47,180 nucleotides of DNA from Candidatus Pantoea edessiphila (GTDB lineage Bacteria; Pseudomonadota; Gammaproteobacteria; Enterobacterales; Enterobacteriaceae). A program made the translations under genes and the position numbers. The stretch is from NCBI RefSeq assembly GCF_002933355.1, contig NZ_PDKU01000006.1, positions 1 through 47,180 of the forward strand, in the 5' to 3' direction. Shown here in pieces: positions 19,298-32,791 of this stretch. The notes below the pieces were generated by a model, which was given only the letters and a program-made list of their open reading frames with translations, ran no database searches and was not told where the DNA came from. The number at the start of each line of letters is the position of its first letter. The stretch's first letter is position 1.

Positions 19298-20101
19298 TCA
19301 TATTAACCTTTTAGGATGAGTATAAACTGTATAGCAACCTGATTTAGCAAAACCAACTAAAGTTATATTACATCTTTCTGCTACTTCAACTGCTAATGCT
19401 GTCGCTGCAGAAATAGCAAAAATGATTTCAATTAAGCACATAGCTGATTTCTGTATTATTTCATAACTAGCACGACTAGATATTAAAATTGCACCATTAT
19501 GTATATCTTGAATTTTCATAATGTGACCTAACAATTTGTCTAATGCTACATGACGACCTACATCTTCATATCCGCAAAGAATGTTCCCATCATGTTGAAC
19601 CCATGCTGCAATATGAGTACAATGCGTTTTTTTCCCAATTGGTTGGTAATTTTTTAATTGTTTAATTGCAGAATCAATATTCTTAAGTTCAATTTTTTGA
19701 GTAAAAGGTAATTTTTCAATATTTGTAGAGTAAATATCAATTTGATTTAGTTGTTCAATGCCGCATATTCCACATCCAGTTCTACCAACGAATCCTCTTC
19801 TTTTCATTTTTAACCTTTCAAAACAACGTGAAGAAATTTGAATTTGAATTTCAATACCATTATCATTAAATATTTTATCTATACCTAAAATATCACTGTA
19901 ATAATCAACAATACCTTCAGAAAAAGAAAAACCAATTGCAAATAAATCTAAATGTTTTGGTGTGACCATCATAACAACATGGGATATACCATTATAAACT
20001 AATACAGTTGGCACTTCTTTTGCTAATATATCAACACTTGATGTAAAATTAATAGTATTGTTTTTCCATATTTTTTTTATTATCGTATCAACATACATCA
20101 T
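19298..20101 (-). CDS. fdhD: Formate dehydrogenase accessory sulfurtransferase FdhD
   Basis: FdhD carries sulfur from IscS to the molybdenum cofactor so that formate dehydrogenases become active. The 267 residues (E. coli 277) contain the essential CxxC motif in [13 protein letters not shown] (about residues 110-122), [25 protein letters not shown] and the ISSRASYE segment, and end VYTHPKRL. No formate dehydrogenase or molybdopterin gene lies in this window. Either they are encoded elsewhere or this is a leftover, but the clean frame and conserved motifs argue for selection. It has no close operon partner. Confidence 0.96.
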   Translation of the reverse strand: MMYVDTIIKKIWKNNTINFTSSVDILAKEVPTVLVYNGISHVVMMVTPKHLDLFAIGFSFSEGIVDYYSDILGIDKIFNDNGIEIQIQISSRCFERLKMKRRGFVGRTGCGICGIEQLNQIDIYSTNIEKLPFTQKIELKNIDSAIKQLKNYQPIGKKTHCTHIAAWVQHDGNILCGYEDVGRHVALDKLLGHIMKIQDIHNGAILISSRASYEIIQKSAMCLIEIIFAISAATALAVEVAERCNITLVGFAKSGCYTVYTHPKRLI

Positions 20102-20215
20102 ATTTATAATAAAAATTTTAGTTATTTACATTAATGTAATTAGTTTTTTAATAAAGTAATGAATTATATCTTATAAAATGGATTTTTTTACTACAAGTAA
20201 AAAAATTATATTCCT

Positions 20216-22309
20216 CTAATTTTTATTCTTTAATAATGATATATCTGCAACTTTAAGAAAAAGAAATCTTAATTTTGATAATAAAATTAGACGATTAACA
20301 TATATATTCATATTACTTGTATTAATTATGACTTTATTAAAAAATTTATCTATGACGTTTTTCAATTTAGATAGTTCAATTAAAATTTCTTTGTATAAGT
20401 ATTGATTAAAATAAGGTTCTAATTTAACTGTTAATGTTAATATATTATTTGCTAGTACAATTTCTTCTTCTTGATTTAATAAAGATAAATTTATATCACT
20501 ATCTGGTAGTTTTCTCTTAGATTTTATTAAAAAATTAGCTACGCGTTTATTTGCTATTATTAATGAATTTGATTCTTTAAGTGATAAAAAGTAGGTTAAT
20601 GCTTTGATACGTAAATCAAAATCTATTGGATATAGTGGGCGAACAGATAAAACAGCTTGACAAATATCAACACTGTACCCATCTCTAAGATATAATTTTT
20701 GAAGACGGCTGAACATAAAATTTAAAAAATCACTAACGGTATTACTATTGGTCAATTGATCCTTAAATTGATCTTTATATAGGACTACAGCTGCTTCAGC
20801 AATATCATGTAAACTTAATGGTAATTGTCTTTCAAGAATAATACGCAATATTCCAAATGCAGCACGGCGAAGAGCTAAAGGATCTGCACTGCCTTTAGGA
20901 AACTGATTGATGCTAAACATACCAATTAAAGTATCTATTTTATCAGATATCGCTAAAGTACATCCTATTAAACTAGAAGGTATTACATCTGTAGAATTGC
21001 AAGGTTTGTATTGTTCACCTAATGCAAGTGCAACATCTTCGGTTTCACCGTTGTAACGTGCATAATACATACCCATAATTCCTTGCATTTCAGTAAATTC
21101 AAACACTATACTACTAACTAAATCACATTTTGATAGTAAAGCTGCACGCATAGAATTTTTTATGTCAGCACCTATCTTAACAGCAATAAATTTACATAAA
21201 TTTACAACTCTTTTTGTTTTATCCTTTAAAGAACCTAATTGTCTGTGAAATATAACTTTATCCAAAAATACTAAATTATCTTCTAACCATTTTTTTCGAT
21301 CATGATCGAAAAAAAATTTAGCATCTACTAAACGGGAATTTAAAATTTTCTCATTACCAATGATTACACTATTCATATCATTAGATTCTATATTGCTAAC
21401 AAAAATAAATTTGGATAATAATATACCTTGACTATCATATAATGGAAAATACTTTTGTACATGCTTCATAATATGAATTAATATTTCTTTAGGAAGATCT
21501 AGAAAAAATTTTTCAAAATTTGCATATAATACAACTGGCCATTCAACTAGCGATGTAACTTCTTCTAATAAATCATCATTTGTATCCACTTGACCACCTA
21601 ATTTATAGGCAATCAATTCAATATTATTTTTAATGATTTTTTTCCTTTCCTTATGATCTGCAATAACCTTACCAAGGTCTAAAATAATTTGAGGATATTG
21701 ATCTGCATTAGCTAAAGTAATCTTACTTTTACCCATAAAACGATGGCCATAAACAATTCTTGTAGTTTTAATTCCTAAAATAATACCTGGAACTAATTTA
21801 TTACCAAATACTACAGTAATATTACGAATGGGACGAATAAACTTTATGCTACTTTCTCCCCATTTCATGGATTTTGGTGATGATATATTTTTTAATGATT
21901 TTTCAATTATCAATGGTAATAATAATTGTACCTTTTCACCTTTCAATACTTTACGATAAATCAACCATTTACCTTTAATAGTATGCAGAGTTGCAACTTG
22001 ATCAATAACTATATTATTATTTTTTAACCACTTCATGGCTACTTGGGTCAAGTTACCTTTAATATCAAAAGCATCAATTAATGTAGGACCACGTTTTTCA
22101 ATTACTATATCAAGTTGATATGGTTGTAAATTTATTGTTTTTATTGCTAATCGTCTGGGAGATGCAAACCAGAAAACTGTTTCAAAAGTAAAGCGAAAAT
22201 TATTAAATTCATTTATGATATTATCATAAAATAGCTGTGCTAAGACACGAAGTTTTTTTGGTGGCAATTCTTCTGTGCCAATTTCTATTAATAAGGTTTT
22301 TCCATTCAT
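20216..22309 (-). CDS. glyS: Glycyl-tRNA synthetase beta subunit
   Basis: GlyS is the tRNA-binding beta subunit of the bacterial alpha2beta2 glycyl-tRNA synthetase. It has about 697 residues (E. coli 689), with the family start LLIEIGTEELPPK, GHRFMG near residue 190, HD-like domain segments, DPLALRRAAFG and a C terminus ending VADISLL. A GTG at 22315 overlapping the glyQ stop is an alternative start. The ATG at 22309 was chosen because it aligns with the E. coli start and has GAGG six bases upstream. It follows glyQ with a two-base gap, so the subunits are co-translated. Confidence 0.96.
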   Translation of the reverse strand: MNGKTLLIEIGTEELPPKKLRVLAQLFYDNIINEFNNFRFTFETVFWFASPRRLAIKTINLQPYQLDIVIEKRGPTLIDAFDIKGNLTQVAMKWLKNNNIVIDQVATLHTIKGKWLIYRKVLKGEKVQLLLPLIIEKSLKNISSPKSMKWGESSIKFIRPIRNITVVFGNKLVPGIILGIKTTRIVYGHRFMGKSKITLANADQYPQIILDLGKVIADHKERKKIIKNNIELIAYKLGGQVDTNDDLLEEVTSLVEWPVVLYANFEKFFLDLPKEILIHIMKHVQKYFPLYDSQGILLSKFIFVSNIESNDMNSVIIGNEKILNSRLVDAKFFFDHDRKKWLEDNLVFLDKVIFHRQLGSLKDKTKRVVNLCKFIAVKIGADIKNSMRAALLSKCDLVSSIVFEFTEMQGIMGMYYARYNGETEDVALALGEQYKPCNSTDVIPSSLIGCTLAISDKIDTLIGMFSINQFPKGSADPLALRRAAFGILRIILERQLPLSLHDIAEAAVVLYKDQFKDQLTNSNTVSDFLNFMFSRLQKLYLRDGYSVDICQAVLSVRPLYPIDFDLRIKALTYFLSLKESNSLIIANKRVANFLIKSKRKLPDSDINLSLLNQEEEIVLANNILTLTVKLEPYFNQYLYKEILIELSKLKNVIDKFFNKVIINTSNMNIYVNRLILLSKLRFLFLKVADISLLKNKN

Positions 22310-22311
22310 TA

Positions 22312-23232
22312 TCACCTCTTGATTTTTTTTATGTTACATAGTGGAAAACCTAATTTTTTACGAGAAAAATAATAAGCCTCAGCCACAGCTTTAGTTAAAT
22401 TCCGGATTCGTAAAATATAACACTGTCGTTCAGTTACTGAAATAGCTTTACGTGCATCTAATAAATTAAAATGATGAATTGCCTTTAAAATACATTCAAA
22501 AGCTGGTATTGGTAAAGGTTTTTTAAGCTTAAGTAGAAACATAACTTCTTTTTCATACTGTTCAAAACGTACTAGTAAAAAATCAATATTAGCAAATTCA
22601 AAATTATAAGCCGATTGCTCTAATTCATTTTTATAAAAAATATCTCCATAAGTAATCGGACCATTTAAACCACTGCTCCATATTAAATCATAAACATTAT
22701 CAATGTTTTGTATAAACATTGCAATTCTCTCTAATCCATAAGTTATTTCACCTGTAATAGGGTTACAATCAAGGCATCCAATTTGCTGAAAGTAAGTGAA
22801 CTGAGTTATTTCCATGCCATTGAGTAATACTTCCCAACCTATTCCCCAAGCTCCTAAAGTTGGATTCTCCCAATTATCTTCTACAAAACGAATATCTTGT
22901 ATAGAAGTATTTATACCTATTTCTTTGAGAGAACTTAGATATAAGTCTTGGATGTTATTTGGAGAAGGTTTAATAATAACTTGAAATTGAAAATAATATT
23001 GTAAACGATTTGGATTTTGACCATAACGTCCATCAGTAGGTCTACGTGAAGGTTGAACATAAGCAGCTGCAATAGGTTCAGGACCTAATGCATTTAAACA
23101 AGTTATTGGATGTGAAGTCCCAGCACCTACTTCTATATCTAATGGTTGAATAATCATAAGGCCATGACGCATCCAATATGCCTGTAAAGTAAAAATTAAA
23201 CCTTGAAATGTTTTTATATCAAATTTTTTCAT
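22312..23232 (-). CDS. glyQ: Glycyl-tRNA synthetase alpha subunit
   Basis: GlyQ is the catalytic alpha subunit that activates glycine and charges tRNA-Gly. The 306 residues match E. coli (303) at high identity. It starts [12 protein letters not shown] and has the class II active-site stretches [35 protein letters not shown] and [14 protein letters not shown]. The C-terminal helix ends with [10 protein letters not shown]. It is the first gene of the glyQS pair, 39 bases after mnmE, which raises the question of readthrough from glyQ's upstream neighbour on the same strand. Confidence 0.97.
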   Translation of the reverse strand: MKKFDIKTFQGLIFTLQAYWMRHGLMIIQPLDIEVGAGTSHPITCLNALGPEPIAAAYVQPSRRPTDGRYGQNPNRLQYYFQFQVIIKPSPNNIQDLYLSSLKEIGINTSIQDIRFVEDNWENPTLGAWGIGWEVLLNGMEITQFTYFQQIGCLDCNPITGEITYGLERIAMFIQNIDNVYDLIWSSGLNGPITYGDIFYKNELEQSAYNFEFANIDFLLVRFEQYEKEVMFLLKLKKPLPIPAFECILKAIHHFNLLDARKAISVTERQCYILRIRNLTKAVAEAYYFSRKKLGFPLCNIKKIKR

Positions 23233-23271
23233 TCTAAATTTGAAATCAATTAAACGTTAAACACAAAAATA

Positions 23272-24636
23272 TTACTTACCTATGCAAAAATTGGAAAAAA
23301 TTTCATTTAATAAATCTTCAGAAGTAAATTCTCCAGTAATTTTATCAAGTTCTATTTGAGCAACACGTAGATCTTCAGCTATAAATTCATTATTAAAAAT
23401 TTGTAACATTTTTTGCTTACTTTTTATTAAATAATTATGTGCTATTTTTAATGATTGCAGATGACGTCTTCTAGCAATAAAATTACCTTCTACAGTGTTT
23501 ACAAATCCTGCTGTTTCCTTAAGATGTTTAAGTAAATATTGTATTCCAGCATTAGTTAATGCTGATATATGGATTATCGTAAAACTATTTAATTTAGTTA
23601 AACCTAAAGCTTCTTTAGTAAGATCTGCTTTATTTCTTACTATAGTAACGGATATTTCTTTTGATAAGCTTGATAGAAAATCCAGTAACATTTTCACAGA
23701 TTTAGCATTATTTATTTCTGTTCCATCTACCACAAATAAAACATGATCAGCTTTTTCAATTTCGTATAAAGCTCGTTTAATGCCAATACATTCTACTTCA
23801 TCATACGCTTCGCGTAAACCAGCAGTATCTAATATATGTAACGGCATACCATCAATGTTAATATGTTCGTGTAAGACATCACGAGTAGTTCCAGCTTGAC
23901 TAGTTACTATTGCGGTTTCTGTTTTTGTTAAAGCATTAAATAAACTAGATTTTCCAGCATTTGGATGTCCAGCGATTACTATTTTCATTCCTTCATTTAA
24001 TAAAAAACCTTGTTGTGCTTCAGAAAGTAATTGTTGTAAGTTTTTTATAATTATACTAAGTCTTTTTTTGATTGTATCATTAGATAAACTACTGATTTCC
24101 TCTTCAGGAAATTCAATTTGAGCTTCTATATGAACTCTTAATTTAATTAGATCTTTTATAATTTTATTTATGCGATTTGAAAATACACCTTGTAGAGAAT
24201 TGATCGCAGAACGTGCTGCTTGCTCTGAACTAGCATTAATCAGGTCTGAAATTGCTTCAGCTTGAGCTAAATCAATTTTACTATTTAAAAAAGCACGTTC
24301 AGAAAATTCCCCAGGATTTGCAAGACGTACTGTAGGAAAAGTTAAAATACATGTTAATAATAGATCTAAAACAACTGGTCCACCATGACAATGAAGCTCT
24401 AATACATCTTCCCCAGTAAAAGAATTAGGATTTGGAAACCATAAAGCAATACCTTTATCTAATATTTTGTTATTAAAATCACTAAAAGCTAAGTAATCAG
24501 CATAACGCGGCTTAGGAACTTTACCTAGTATTTTTTTTGCTATTTCTGAAGCTTTATTTCCAGATATACGTAAAATTCCTACACTACCCTGTCCAACAGG
24601 CGTTGCTTGAGCAACAATAGTATCATTTATATTCAT
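23272..24636 (-). CDS. mnmE: tRNA uridine-5-carboxymethylaminomethyl GTPase MnmE
   Basis: MnmE with MnmG builds the cmnm5 group on wobble U34 of tRNAs that read NNA/NNG codons, using GTP and a folate-derived carbon. The length of 454 equals E. coli. Domains in order: N-terminal folate-binding domain ([20 protein letters not shown]); helical domain; G domain with GHPNAGKSS (G1), GTTRD (G2), DTAGLR (G3) and NKAD (G4); the terminal FCIGK carries the essential cysteine. Its partner mnmG is at the right end of the window. The E. coli order yidC-mnmE is kept. Confidence 0.97.
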   Translation of the reverse strand: MNINDTIVAQATPVGQGSVGILRISGNKASEIAKKILGKVPKPRYADYLAFSDFNNKILDKGIALWFPNPNSFTGEDVLELHCHGGPVVLDLLLTCILTFPTVRLANPGEFSERAFLNSKIDLAQAEAISDLINASSEQAARSAINSLQGVFSNRINKIIKDLIKLRVHIEAQIEFPEEEISSLSNDTIKKRLSIIIKNLQQLLSEAQQGFLLNEGMKIVIAGHPNAGKSSLFNALTKTETAIVTSQAGTTRDVLHEHINIDGMPLHILDTAGLREAYDEVECIGIKRALYEIEKADHVLFVVDGTEINNAKSVKMLLDFLSSLSKEISVTIVRNKADLTKEALGLTKLNSFTIIHISALTNAGIQYLLKHLKETAGFVNTVEGNFIARRRHLQSLKIAHNYLIKSKQKMLQIFNNEFIAEDLRVAQIELDKITGEFTSEDLLNEIFSNFCIGK

Positions 24637-24711
24637 GGGTTATGAGCTAAACTTATCATGAGTATATTAAAATGTTTTCAGTAATATAGAATATATAATT
24701 TTGCATTTTTA

Positions 24712-26349
24712 TTATAAAATACCATATTTTTTTAAACTACGATATATCATTTGTTGTTGTAAGATAGTTACTAAATTACTAATAATGTAATATATGACTA
24801 AACCTGATGGAAACCATAAAAAGAAGATTGTAAATATTATTGGCATATACATCATTACTTTCTGTTGCAATGGATCACTAACGTTTATTGGAGACATTTT
24901 TTGTATAAACCACATAGTTCCACCCATCAAAATTGGTAGAACATAATATGGATCTTGTGTTGATAAATCATGTATCCAAAAAATAAAAGGAGCTTGTCTT
25001 AATTCCACTGAATTTGAAAGCATATAATATAAAGCAAGAAAAATAGGCATTTGAATTAATATCGGTAAACAGCCACCTAAAGGATTAACTTTTTCTTCCT
25101 TATATAAATTCATCATTGCTTGACCCATTTTTTGTTTATCATTATCAAAACGTTCACGTATAATCTGAATTTTAGGTTGTATCATACGCATTTTAGCCAT
25201 TGATATATATTGAGCTTTAGTAAGTGGATACATTAATCCACGAACAATAAACGTAATAATTATAATAGAAAAACCCCAATTGTTAACAAAACTATATATA
25301 AATTTCAATAATTTGAATAATGGTTTTGCAATAAACCATAACCAGCCATAATCGACAGTCAGATCAAGATTAGGAGCAACAAGAGCCATTTTATCTTGAA
25401 GTTCTGGACCTAGCCAAACAGTGCTAGCAATATCTTTTGTAGTTCCAGGTGGTATAACTAATTCTTCAGATTGGAAACCTATAGCTACCGTATTATTATT
25501 AATATTATTTGTGTAAATAGTATTAAGATTTCCAGTAGTATTGAGTATCAAAGCTGTTACAAAATATTGTTGAAGCATTGCTATCCAACCGGTTTTTGTT
25601 TTTACATTTAAATTTTCATTTTCTACTATATTATCAAATTTATATTTTTTATATTTTATATCATCTGTGGAGTAAGCAGCTCCACGAAATGTATGCAAAG
25701 CAAAATTGTTATTAGCTTGCTTGTATTTTGGTAGTTCTAATGTTTGTTTTAACTGACCAAAGACTGATAATCTAATATATTTTTTGGTAAAATTATGAAT
25801 TTTATAACGAATATTAATGAAATATTCTCCTCTTTTAAATGTAAAAATCTTATCATAAATTACCCCAAATTTATTTTTATAAGACATTGATACTTCTAAT
25901 ATATTTTTATCTTTTGACATTTTAAAATATTGTTTTTTTGTAATAAACATAGGTCTTATTTGTTTATCTATATTATCTGGTCCGTCAATACCATTTAAAC
26001 CTGTCTGTATCTGATAAAGAAAATCTTTGTTAGTTTCAAGTATTTTAGTAGGTTTATGAGAACCAATTTTTTCTGGAAAAGCTAATAATTCTGCTTGATA
26101 AATATCTCCACCATAATTACTGATCTTTAAAGATAACACATCAGTTTTTACAAAAATATTTTGATCTTTTTTATTGATCAAAATATTTTTGTCTTCGTCT
26201 ATATTAATTTTACTGTTATTAGATGTATTTTCATTATTAATTTGTTGATCATTAAATAGTTGTAAGTTATGATCTGTTTGCCAAGTTTGCCAAAGGATAA
26301 TGAACAAGACTAAGAAAACAATCAAAAAAAGATTACGTTGTGAATCCAT
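24712..26349 (-). CDS. yidC: Membrane protein insertase YidC
   Basis: YidC inserts inner-membrane proteins alone or with SecYEG; Foc of the ATP synthase, encoded here by atpE, is a known YidC substrate. It has 545 residues (E. coli 548). An N-terminal transmembrane anchor (residues 5-21) precedes a long periplasmic P1 domain rich in Lys and Asn. The conserved insertase core with five helices starts near residue 345. The groove arginine lies in FIVRGLMYPL, followed by the KMRMIQPKIQ coiled region and NPLGGCLPILIQMPIF. The usual small yidD gene between rnpA and yidC is absent. Confidence 0.97.
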   Translation of the reverse strand: MDSQRNLFLIVFLVLFIILWQTWQTDHNLQLFNDQQINNENTSNNSKINIDEDKNILINKKDQNIFVKTDVLSLKISNYGGDIYQAELLAFPEKIGSHKPTKILETNKDFLYQIQTGLNGIDGPDNIDKQIRPMFITKKQYFKMSKDKNILEVSMSYKNKFGVIYDKIFTFKRGEYFINIRYKIHNFTKKYIRLSVFGQLKQTLELPKYKQANNNFALHTFRGAAYSTDDIKYKKYKFDNIVENENLNVKTKTGWIAMLQQYFVTALILNTTGNLNTIYTNNINNNTVAIGFQSEELVIPPGTTKDIASTVWLGPELQDKMALVAPNLDLTVDYGWLWFIAKPLFKLLKFIYSFVNNWGFSIIIITFIVRGLMYPLTKAQYISMAKMRMIQPKIQIIRERFDNDKQKMGQAMMNLYKEEKVNPLGGCLPILIQMPIFLALYYMLSNSVELRQAPFIFWIHDLSTQDPYYVLPILMGGTMWFIQKMSPINVSDPLQQKVMMYMPIIFTIFFLWFPSGLVIYYIISNLVTILQQQMIYRSLKKYGIL

Positions 26350-26385
26350 CTTTAATATTCTCTAGTATAAAAAATTTTTAATAAT

Positions 26386-26404
26386 ACAGGTAATAGCTAC
26401 CTGT
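26386..26404 (-). promoter_or_regulatory. Hairpin in rnpA-yidC gap
   Basis: ACAGGTA-ATAGC-TACCTGT is a perfect 7-bp stem with three G-C pairs, 37 bases upstream of the yidC start, in the 211-bp gap left by loss of yidD. On the minus strand it is followed by ATTATTAAAAATTTTTTA. It could be a partial terminator that reduces rpmH-rnpA readthrough into yidC. Confidence 0.4.
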
Positions 26405-26560
26405 TGTAATATGGTAATACTTAAATGCACATTTAAATATTATTTTGTTTTGTTTAATCTTCATTAAAAATATTAAAAATATATTTAAAATAGTTTAAAT
26501 AAAAATTGCAATATGGTTGTATAAATGAGCTAACAAAAATCTGGTAAATATATCTTATTA

Positions 26561-26914
26561 TTAATAAGATAATTGATAGTAACGCATCCATAGTTTATCC
26601 AGTTTTTTCAATAAAGCATAGTTATCTAAATCAGAAACTCCTTTTTTTGTTACTACCACAAAATCCATTAGTGGTAATTTATACTGATTTAAACGAAAAC
26701 TTTCCCTAATTAATCTTTTAATTCTATTTCGTTCATGGGCGAGTTTAATATGTCTTTTTGCAACAGTAAGCCCAATACGTGGATATTTTAATTTATTATT
26801 ACGCCCGAATATAGTGGCCTGCGGACAATAGACACGTTGAGACTCTTGGAATACGAGAAAAAACTCACTGGAATTTAATAAACGTAATTTTTTAGGAAAA
26901 GATAAATTAATCAT
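26561..26914 (-). CDS. rnpA: Ribonuclease P protein component
   Basis: RnpA is the protein subunit of RNase P, which trims tRNA 5' leaders with the rnpB RNA. It has 117 residues from the chosen start (E. coli 119). The RNR signature is [16 protein letters not shown] (about residues 60-75), with LTVAKRH before it and DFVVVTKKG after. ATG at 26926 also opens this frame. 26914 was preferred because [13 protein letters not shown] aligns with the E. coli start and leaves a 13-base gap after rpmH. rpmH-rnpA-yidC-mnmE is the ancestral order. Confidence 0.95.
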   Translation of the reverse strand: MINLSFPKKLRLLNSSEFFLVFQESQRVYCPQATIFGRNNKLKYPRIGLTVAKRHIKLAHERNRIKRLIRESFRLNQYKLPLMDFVVVTKKGVSDLDNYALLKKLDKLWMRYYQLSY

Positions 26915-26927
26915 GATATAAATCATA

Positions 26928-27074
26928 TCAAAATTTTTTAGAAATGGTTAAATAAATTCTTCCTTTTGCACGTCTATGAGCTAAAATCTTACGACCATTT
27001 TTAGTAGACATACGAGCACGAAAACCATGTGAACGATTACGTTTTATTAAAGAAGGTTGGTATGTTCTTTTCAT
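26928..27074 (-). CDS. rpmH: Large ribosomal subunit protein bL34
   Basis: This 48-codon gene encodes a near-perfect L34: [37 protein letters not shown], then a tail two residues longer than the 46-residue E. coli protein. L34 is a small basic rRNA-binding protein of the 50S subunit. It diverges from dnaA across a 470-bp gap and leads the rpmH-rnpA(-yidC-mnmE) gene string, the classic neighbourhood of dnaA. Confidence 0.97.
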   Translation of the reverse strand: MKRTYQPSLIKRNRSHGFRARMSTKNGRKILAHRRAKGRIYLTISKKF

Positions 27075-27544
27075 ATTCTGTTTCACCTTAAAATTAATTA
27101 CAAAATGTATTTTTTATAATGACGAATTATAATGTTTTTTTAATTAATTCAAAAGATATAATATTTATTTTTTATATCAATACAAGGTATATTTTAATAA
27201 AAGATGAACGATATTTAAAATATTTATAATTTACAATTTTATGTAAATTAGTTAATATATTTCCCAAAGAAACATAATTAATATATTTTGACATATTAAA
27301 AATTTGTATGGGAAACAATTATGAATAAACAATTTTCCTATTGCAAATATTTTTTTGTTATTTCTATTCACTGAATTTTAATTTCATATCAATATAATAC
27401 TAGAACCAAAATAAATACTATAATATATTTTACTCTAATTACTCTAAAAATTTAGATTTATTTTAATGAAAAGTTTTTACTTATGCAGATAGTTTATTTT
27501 CTATCATTAACTTTTAATAAACAGTCAGAATATTGGAGTGTGAA
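27075..27544. other. rpmH-dnaA divergent control region
   Basis: The 470-bp gap must hold the promoters for rpmH-rnpA (leftward) and dnaA-dnaN (rightward). A nested hairpin is visible: TTTCCCA (27260-27266) with TGGGAAA (27309-27315), enclosing TTAATAT (27278-27284) with ATATTAA (27293-27299). I found no clear DnaA box (TTATNCACA), so neither dnaA autoregulation nor an origin can be supported here. The GGAG at 27535-27538 is the dnaA ribosome site. Confidence 0.5.
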
Positions 27545-28939
27545 GTGTCAATTACGCTTTGGCAACGATGCCTTATCCGTTTGCAGGATCAACTTCCTGC
27601 TACTGAATTTAGCATGTGGATTCGTCCATTACAAGCTAAACTAAGTAAAAATACTCTTGCCTTATATGCTCCAAATCGATTCGTACTTGACTGGGTTAAA
27701 GATAAGTATTATAAAGATATAAGTGAATTAATGAAAGAATTATGTGGAATTAATGCACCTTTATTAAATTTCGAAGTTGGATTGTGTAATATAGATAACG
27801 TAGAAAATAGTATTACAAACAATATTGGAATATCAATCAATTCGATAAGAGGTTCTGTTCATAATAAATTAAATTCTTCAATTTGTAATAATATTTTACT
27901 AAAATCTAATGTTGTTTATCATTCAAATTTAAATCAAAAATATAATTTTGACAATTTCATTGAAGGTAAATCTAATAAATTAGCACGCACAATTGCATAT
28001 CAAGTTGCAAATCATGGAGTTGTTAAGTATAACCCATTATTTATATATGGCGATACTGGTATTGGAAAAACACATCTACTCCATGCTATAGGAAATAAAA
28101 TTATTAACAAATTATTAGATATAAAATTAGTTTATATACATTCAGAATTATTTGTTCAAAACATGATAAAAGCAATAAAAAATAATGCAATAGAAGACTT
28201 CAAATATTACTATCGTTCAGCTGATACATTGATTATTGATGATGTACAGTTTCTTTCAAACAAAGAAAGATCCCAAGAAGAACTATTTCATACCTTTAAT
28301 GTATTATTGGAAAATAATAAACAAATTATTCTTACTTCAGATCGGTATCCTAAAGAACTTTATGGTGTTCAAGATCGCTTAAAATCACGTTTTGATTGCG
28401 GTTTAACTATAGCAATCAATCCTCCTGAGTTGGAAACTCGTATAGCAATATTAATGAAAAAAGCTGGTGAAAACGATATTATCCTATCAAATGACGTGGC
28501 ATTATTTATTGCGAAACATTTAAATTCTAACATACGTGAATTAGAAGGTGCTTTAAATCGTATAATTGTGAATGCTAATTTTATAGGGTGTGTAATTAGT
28601 ATTAATTTTGTAGAAAAAATCTTAAAAGACTTATTTTCTTCACAAGAAAAGATAATAACAATTTATAATATTCAACAAAAAGTAGCTGAATATTACAAAA
28701 TAAAAATAACGGATATGATTTCTAAAAAAAGATCACGCTTATTCACTCGTCCTCGACAAATTGCTATGGCAATAGCTAAGGAAATTACTAATCATAGTTT
28801 ACCTGATATAGGTAGCGCTTTTGGTGGGAGAGATCATACTACAGTAATTCATTCTTGTCGTAAAATTCGTCAATTATGCAAAAAAGATTTTGATCTTAAA
28901 AAAGATTTTTATAGTCTTATTAAATTTTTATCTTCTTAA
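27545..28939 (+). CDS. dnaA: Chromosomal replication initiator DnaA
   Basis: DnaA binds origin DnaA boxes, melts DNA and loads the helicase with DnaC. It has 464 residues from a GTG start (E. coli 467). GTG at 27545 was chosen because it gives SITLWQRCL, aligning with the E. coli N terminus, with GGAG six bases upstream; the in-frame TTG at 27533 is unlikely. Domain I (1-80) and a divergent Asn-rich linker (about 85-130) precede the AAA+ domain with Walker A GDTGIGKT and Walker B LIIDDVQF, and domain IV with the DNA-binding signature [15 protein letters not shown]. dnaN follows after 13 bases. Confidence 0.97.
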   Translation: MSITLWQRCLIRLQDQLPATEFSMWIRPLQAKLSKNTLALYAPNRFVLDWVKDKYYKDISELMKELCGINAPLLNFEVGLCNIDNVENSITNNIGISINSIRGSVHNKLNSSICNNILLKSNVVYHSNLNQKYNFDNFIEGKSNKLARTIAYQVANHGVVKYNPLFIYGDTGIGKTHLLHAIGNKIINKLLDIKLVYIHSELFVQNMIKAIKNNAIEDFKYYYRSADTLIIDDVQFLSNKERSQEELFHTFNVLLENNKQIILTSDRYPKELYGVQDRLKSRFDCGLTIAINPPELETRIAILMKKAGENDIILSNDVALFIAKHLNSNIRELEGALNRIIVNANFIGCVISINFVEKILKDLFSSQEKIITIYNIQQKVAEYYKIKITDMISKKRSRLFTRPRQIAMAIAKEITNHSLPDIGSAFGGRDHTTVIHSCRKIRQLCKKDFDLKKDFYSLIKFLSS

Positions 28940-28952
28940 ACATATAAACTTT

Positions 28953-30053
28953 ATGCAACTAATTATTGAAAGAGAAAAATTAATTAAACCTTTACAACAA
29001 ATAAGTAATTTATTAAATGGACGTCCAATACAACCCATTCTAGGCAATATATTAATAGAAGTAAATAATAAATTATTATCTCTTACGGTAACTGATTTAG
29101 AAATAGATATGGTAACTCATATACTATTATTAAAATCAGATAAACAGGGATCTACCACAGTACCAGCACGAAAATTTTTAGCAATATGTCGAAATCTTCC
29201 AAAAGAATCAATTATTAATATCTTTTCTAAAGATAATCATATATTTATAAATTCTGGTAATAGTCGTTTTTCTTTATTAACTTTACCTTCTACTAATTTT
29301 CCTAATATAGATAATTGGCATATTGAGATTGAATTCAATCTAATACAAGGTAGTTTAAAACAACTTATTGCATTCACTCAATTCTCAATGGCATATCAAG
29401 ATATACGTTACTATTTGAATGGCATTATGTTTGAAACTTCTAGTGAAGGAATTAGAGCAGTAGCTACAGATGGCCACCGTTTAGCAACTTGCTTTATTAA
29501 AACACATAATAAATTACCAAATTATTCCGTAATAGTACCTCGTAAAGGTATAACTGAATTAATGAGATTGTTAAATGGAGAAAACACAAATCTAAAAATA
29601 CAAATAGGTTCTAATAATATTAGAGTATATACTAACGAAATTATTTTTACATCAAGATTAATTAATGCCTCCTTTCCTGATTATCATCAAGTATTACAAA
29701 AACACTTAGATAAAAGTTTAGAAGTAGACTGTATTTTATTAAAGCAAGCCCTTTCTCGTGCAGCTATTCTTTCTAATGAACAATTTATGGGTATCCGACT
29801 GAACATCAGTAAAAATCAACTAATAATTAAAGCAAACAACCCTGATAATGAAGAATCAGAAGAAAAATTAAAAGTTATTTATAATAGTGATAAATTGGAA
29901 ATTTGTTTAAATGTTATATATATTCTAGATATATTGAATATATTAAAAAATGGAGTGGTACGTCTATCATTTAAAGATTCTATGTCTAGTGTACGTATAC
30001 AAAATATTGCAAATGAAAATATTTGTTATGTAATTATGCCAATGCGTATGTGA
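28953..30053 (+). CDS. dnaN: DNA polymerase III sliding clamp (beta subunit)
   Basis: DnaN is the dimeric ring that tethers Pol III to DNA. The 366 residues equal E. coli. The start at MQLIIEREKLIKPL was chosen by alignment; an upstream in-frame start would overlap dnaA. Three clamp domains are complete, with TVPARKF, TQFSMAYQDIRYYLNG, VATDGHRLA, FPDYHQV, and the C-terminal hydrophobic-pocket residues VIMPMRM. In E. coli recF lies between dnaN and gyrB. Here only 127 non-coding bases remain, so recF is lost. Confidence 0.97.
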   Translation: MQLIIEREKLIKPLQQISNLLNGRPIQPILGNILIEVNNKLLSLTVTDLEIDMVTHILLLKSDKQGSTTVPARKFLAICRNLPKESIINIFSKDNHIFINSGNSRFSLLTLPSTNFPNIDNWHIEIEFNLIQGSLKQLIAFTQFSMAYQDIRYYLNGIMFETSSEGIRAVATDGHRLATCFIKTHNKLPNYSVIVPRKGITELMRLLNGENTNLKIQIGSNNIRVYTNEIIFTSRLINASFPDYHQVLQKHLDKSLEVDCILLKQALSRAAILSNEQFMGIRLNISKNQLIIKANNPDNEESEEKLKVIYNSDKLEICLNVIYILDILNILKNGVVRLSFKDSMSSVRIQNIANENICYVIMPMRM

Positions 30054-30168
30054 ATTTATATTCATTTATTTCTTAAACAAGAATGATTTACCAAAAATAT
30101 AAATAGTTGTATTGATAATTTTTTAAAAATATTAATAAATAAAATTTTCATTATTTACTCAAAATTAA

Positions 30169-32589
<2,421 letters not shown>

Positions 32590-32791
32590 TAATCTTGTAC
32601 AGTTTATTTTTATAAATATTAGTAAAACTCAACATAATAAATAAATATACTAGATCTGTTAACTATCATCCATTAATGCAATATAGTATTATTGTTTAAT
32701 AGACATTATGATTTTATATAAATATTTTACATAAAAATCTTATATTATATTTATTCATATTCACATATTATTATTAACATCAGGTTTCTTA

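Noticed and set aside
20183-20205. Perfect palindrome TTTTTTTAC-TACAA-GTAAAAAAA between fdhD and glyS, resembling a terminator
   Set aside because: The T-run is on the 5' side on both strands, so no transcript would end in hairpin plus U-run; it is probably a homopolymer coincidence.
27533-27544. TTG start for dnaA four codons upstream
   Set aside because: The GTG at 27545 aligns with the E. coli N terminus and has GGAG at proper spacing; the TTG would overlap that ribosome site.
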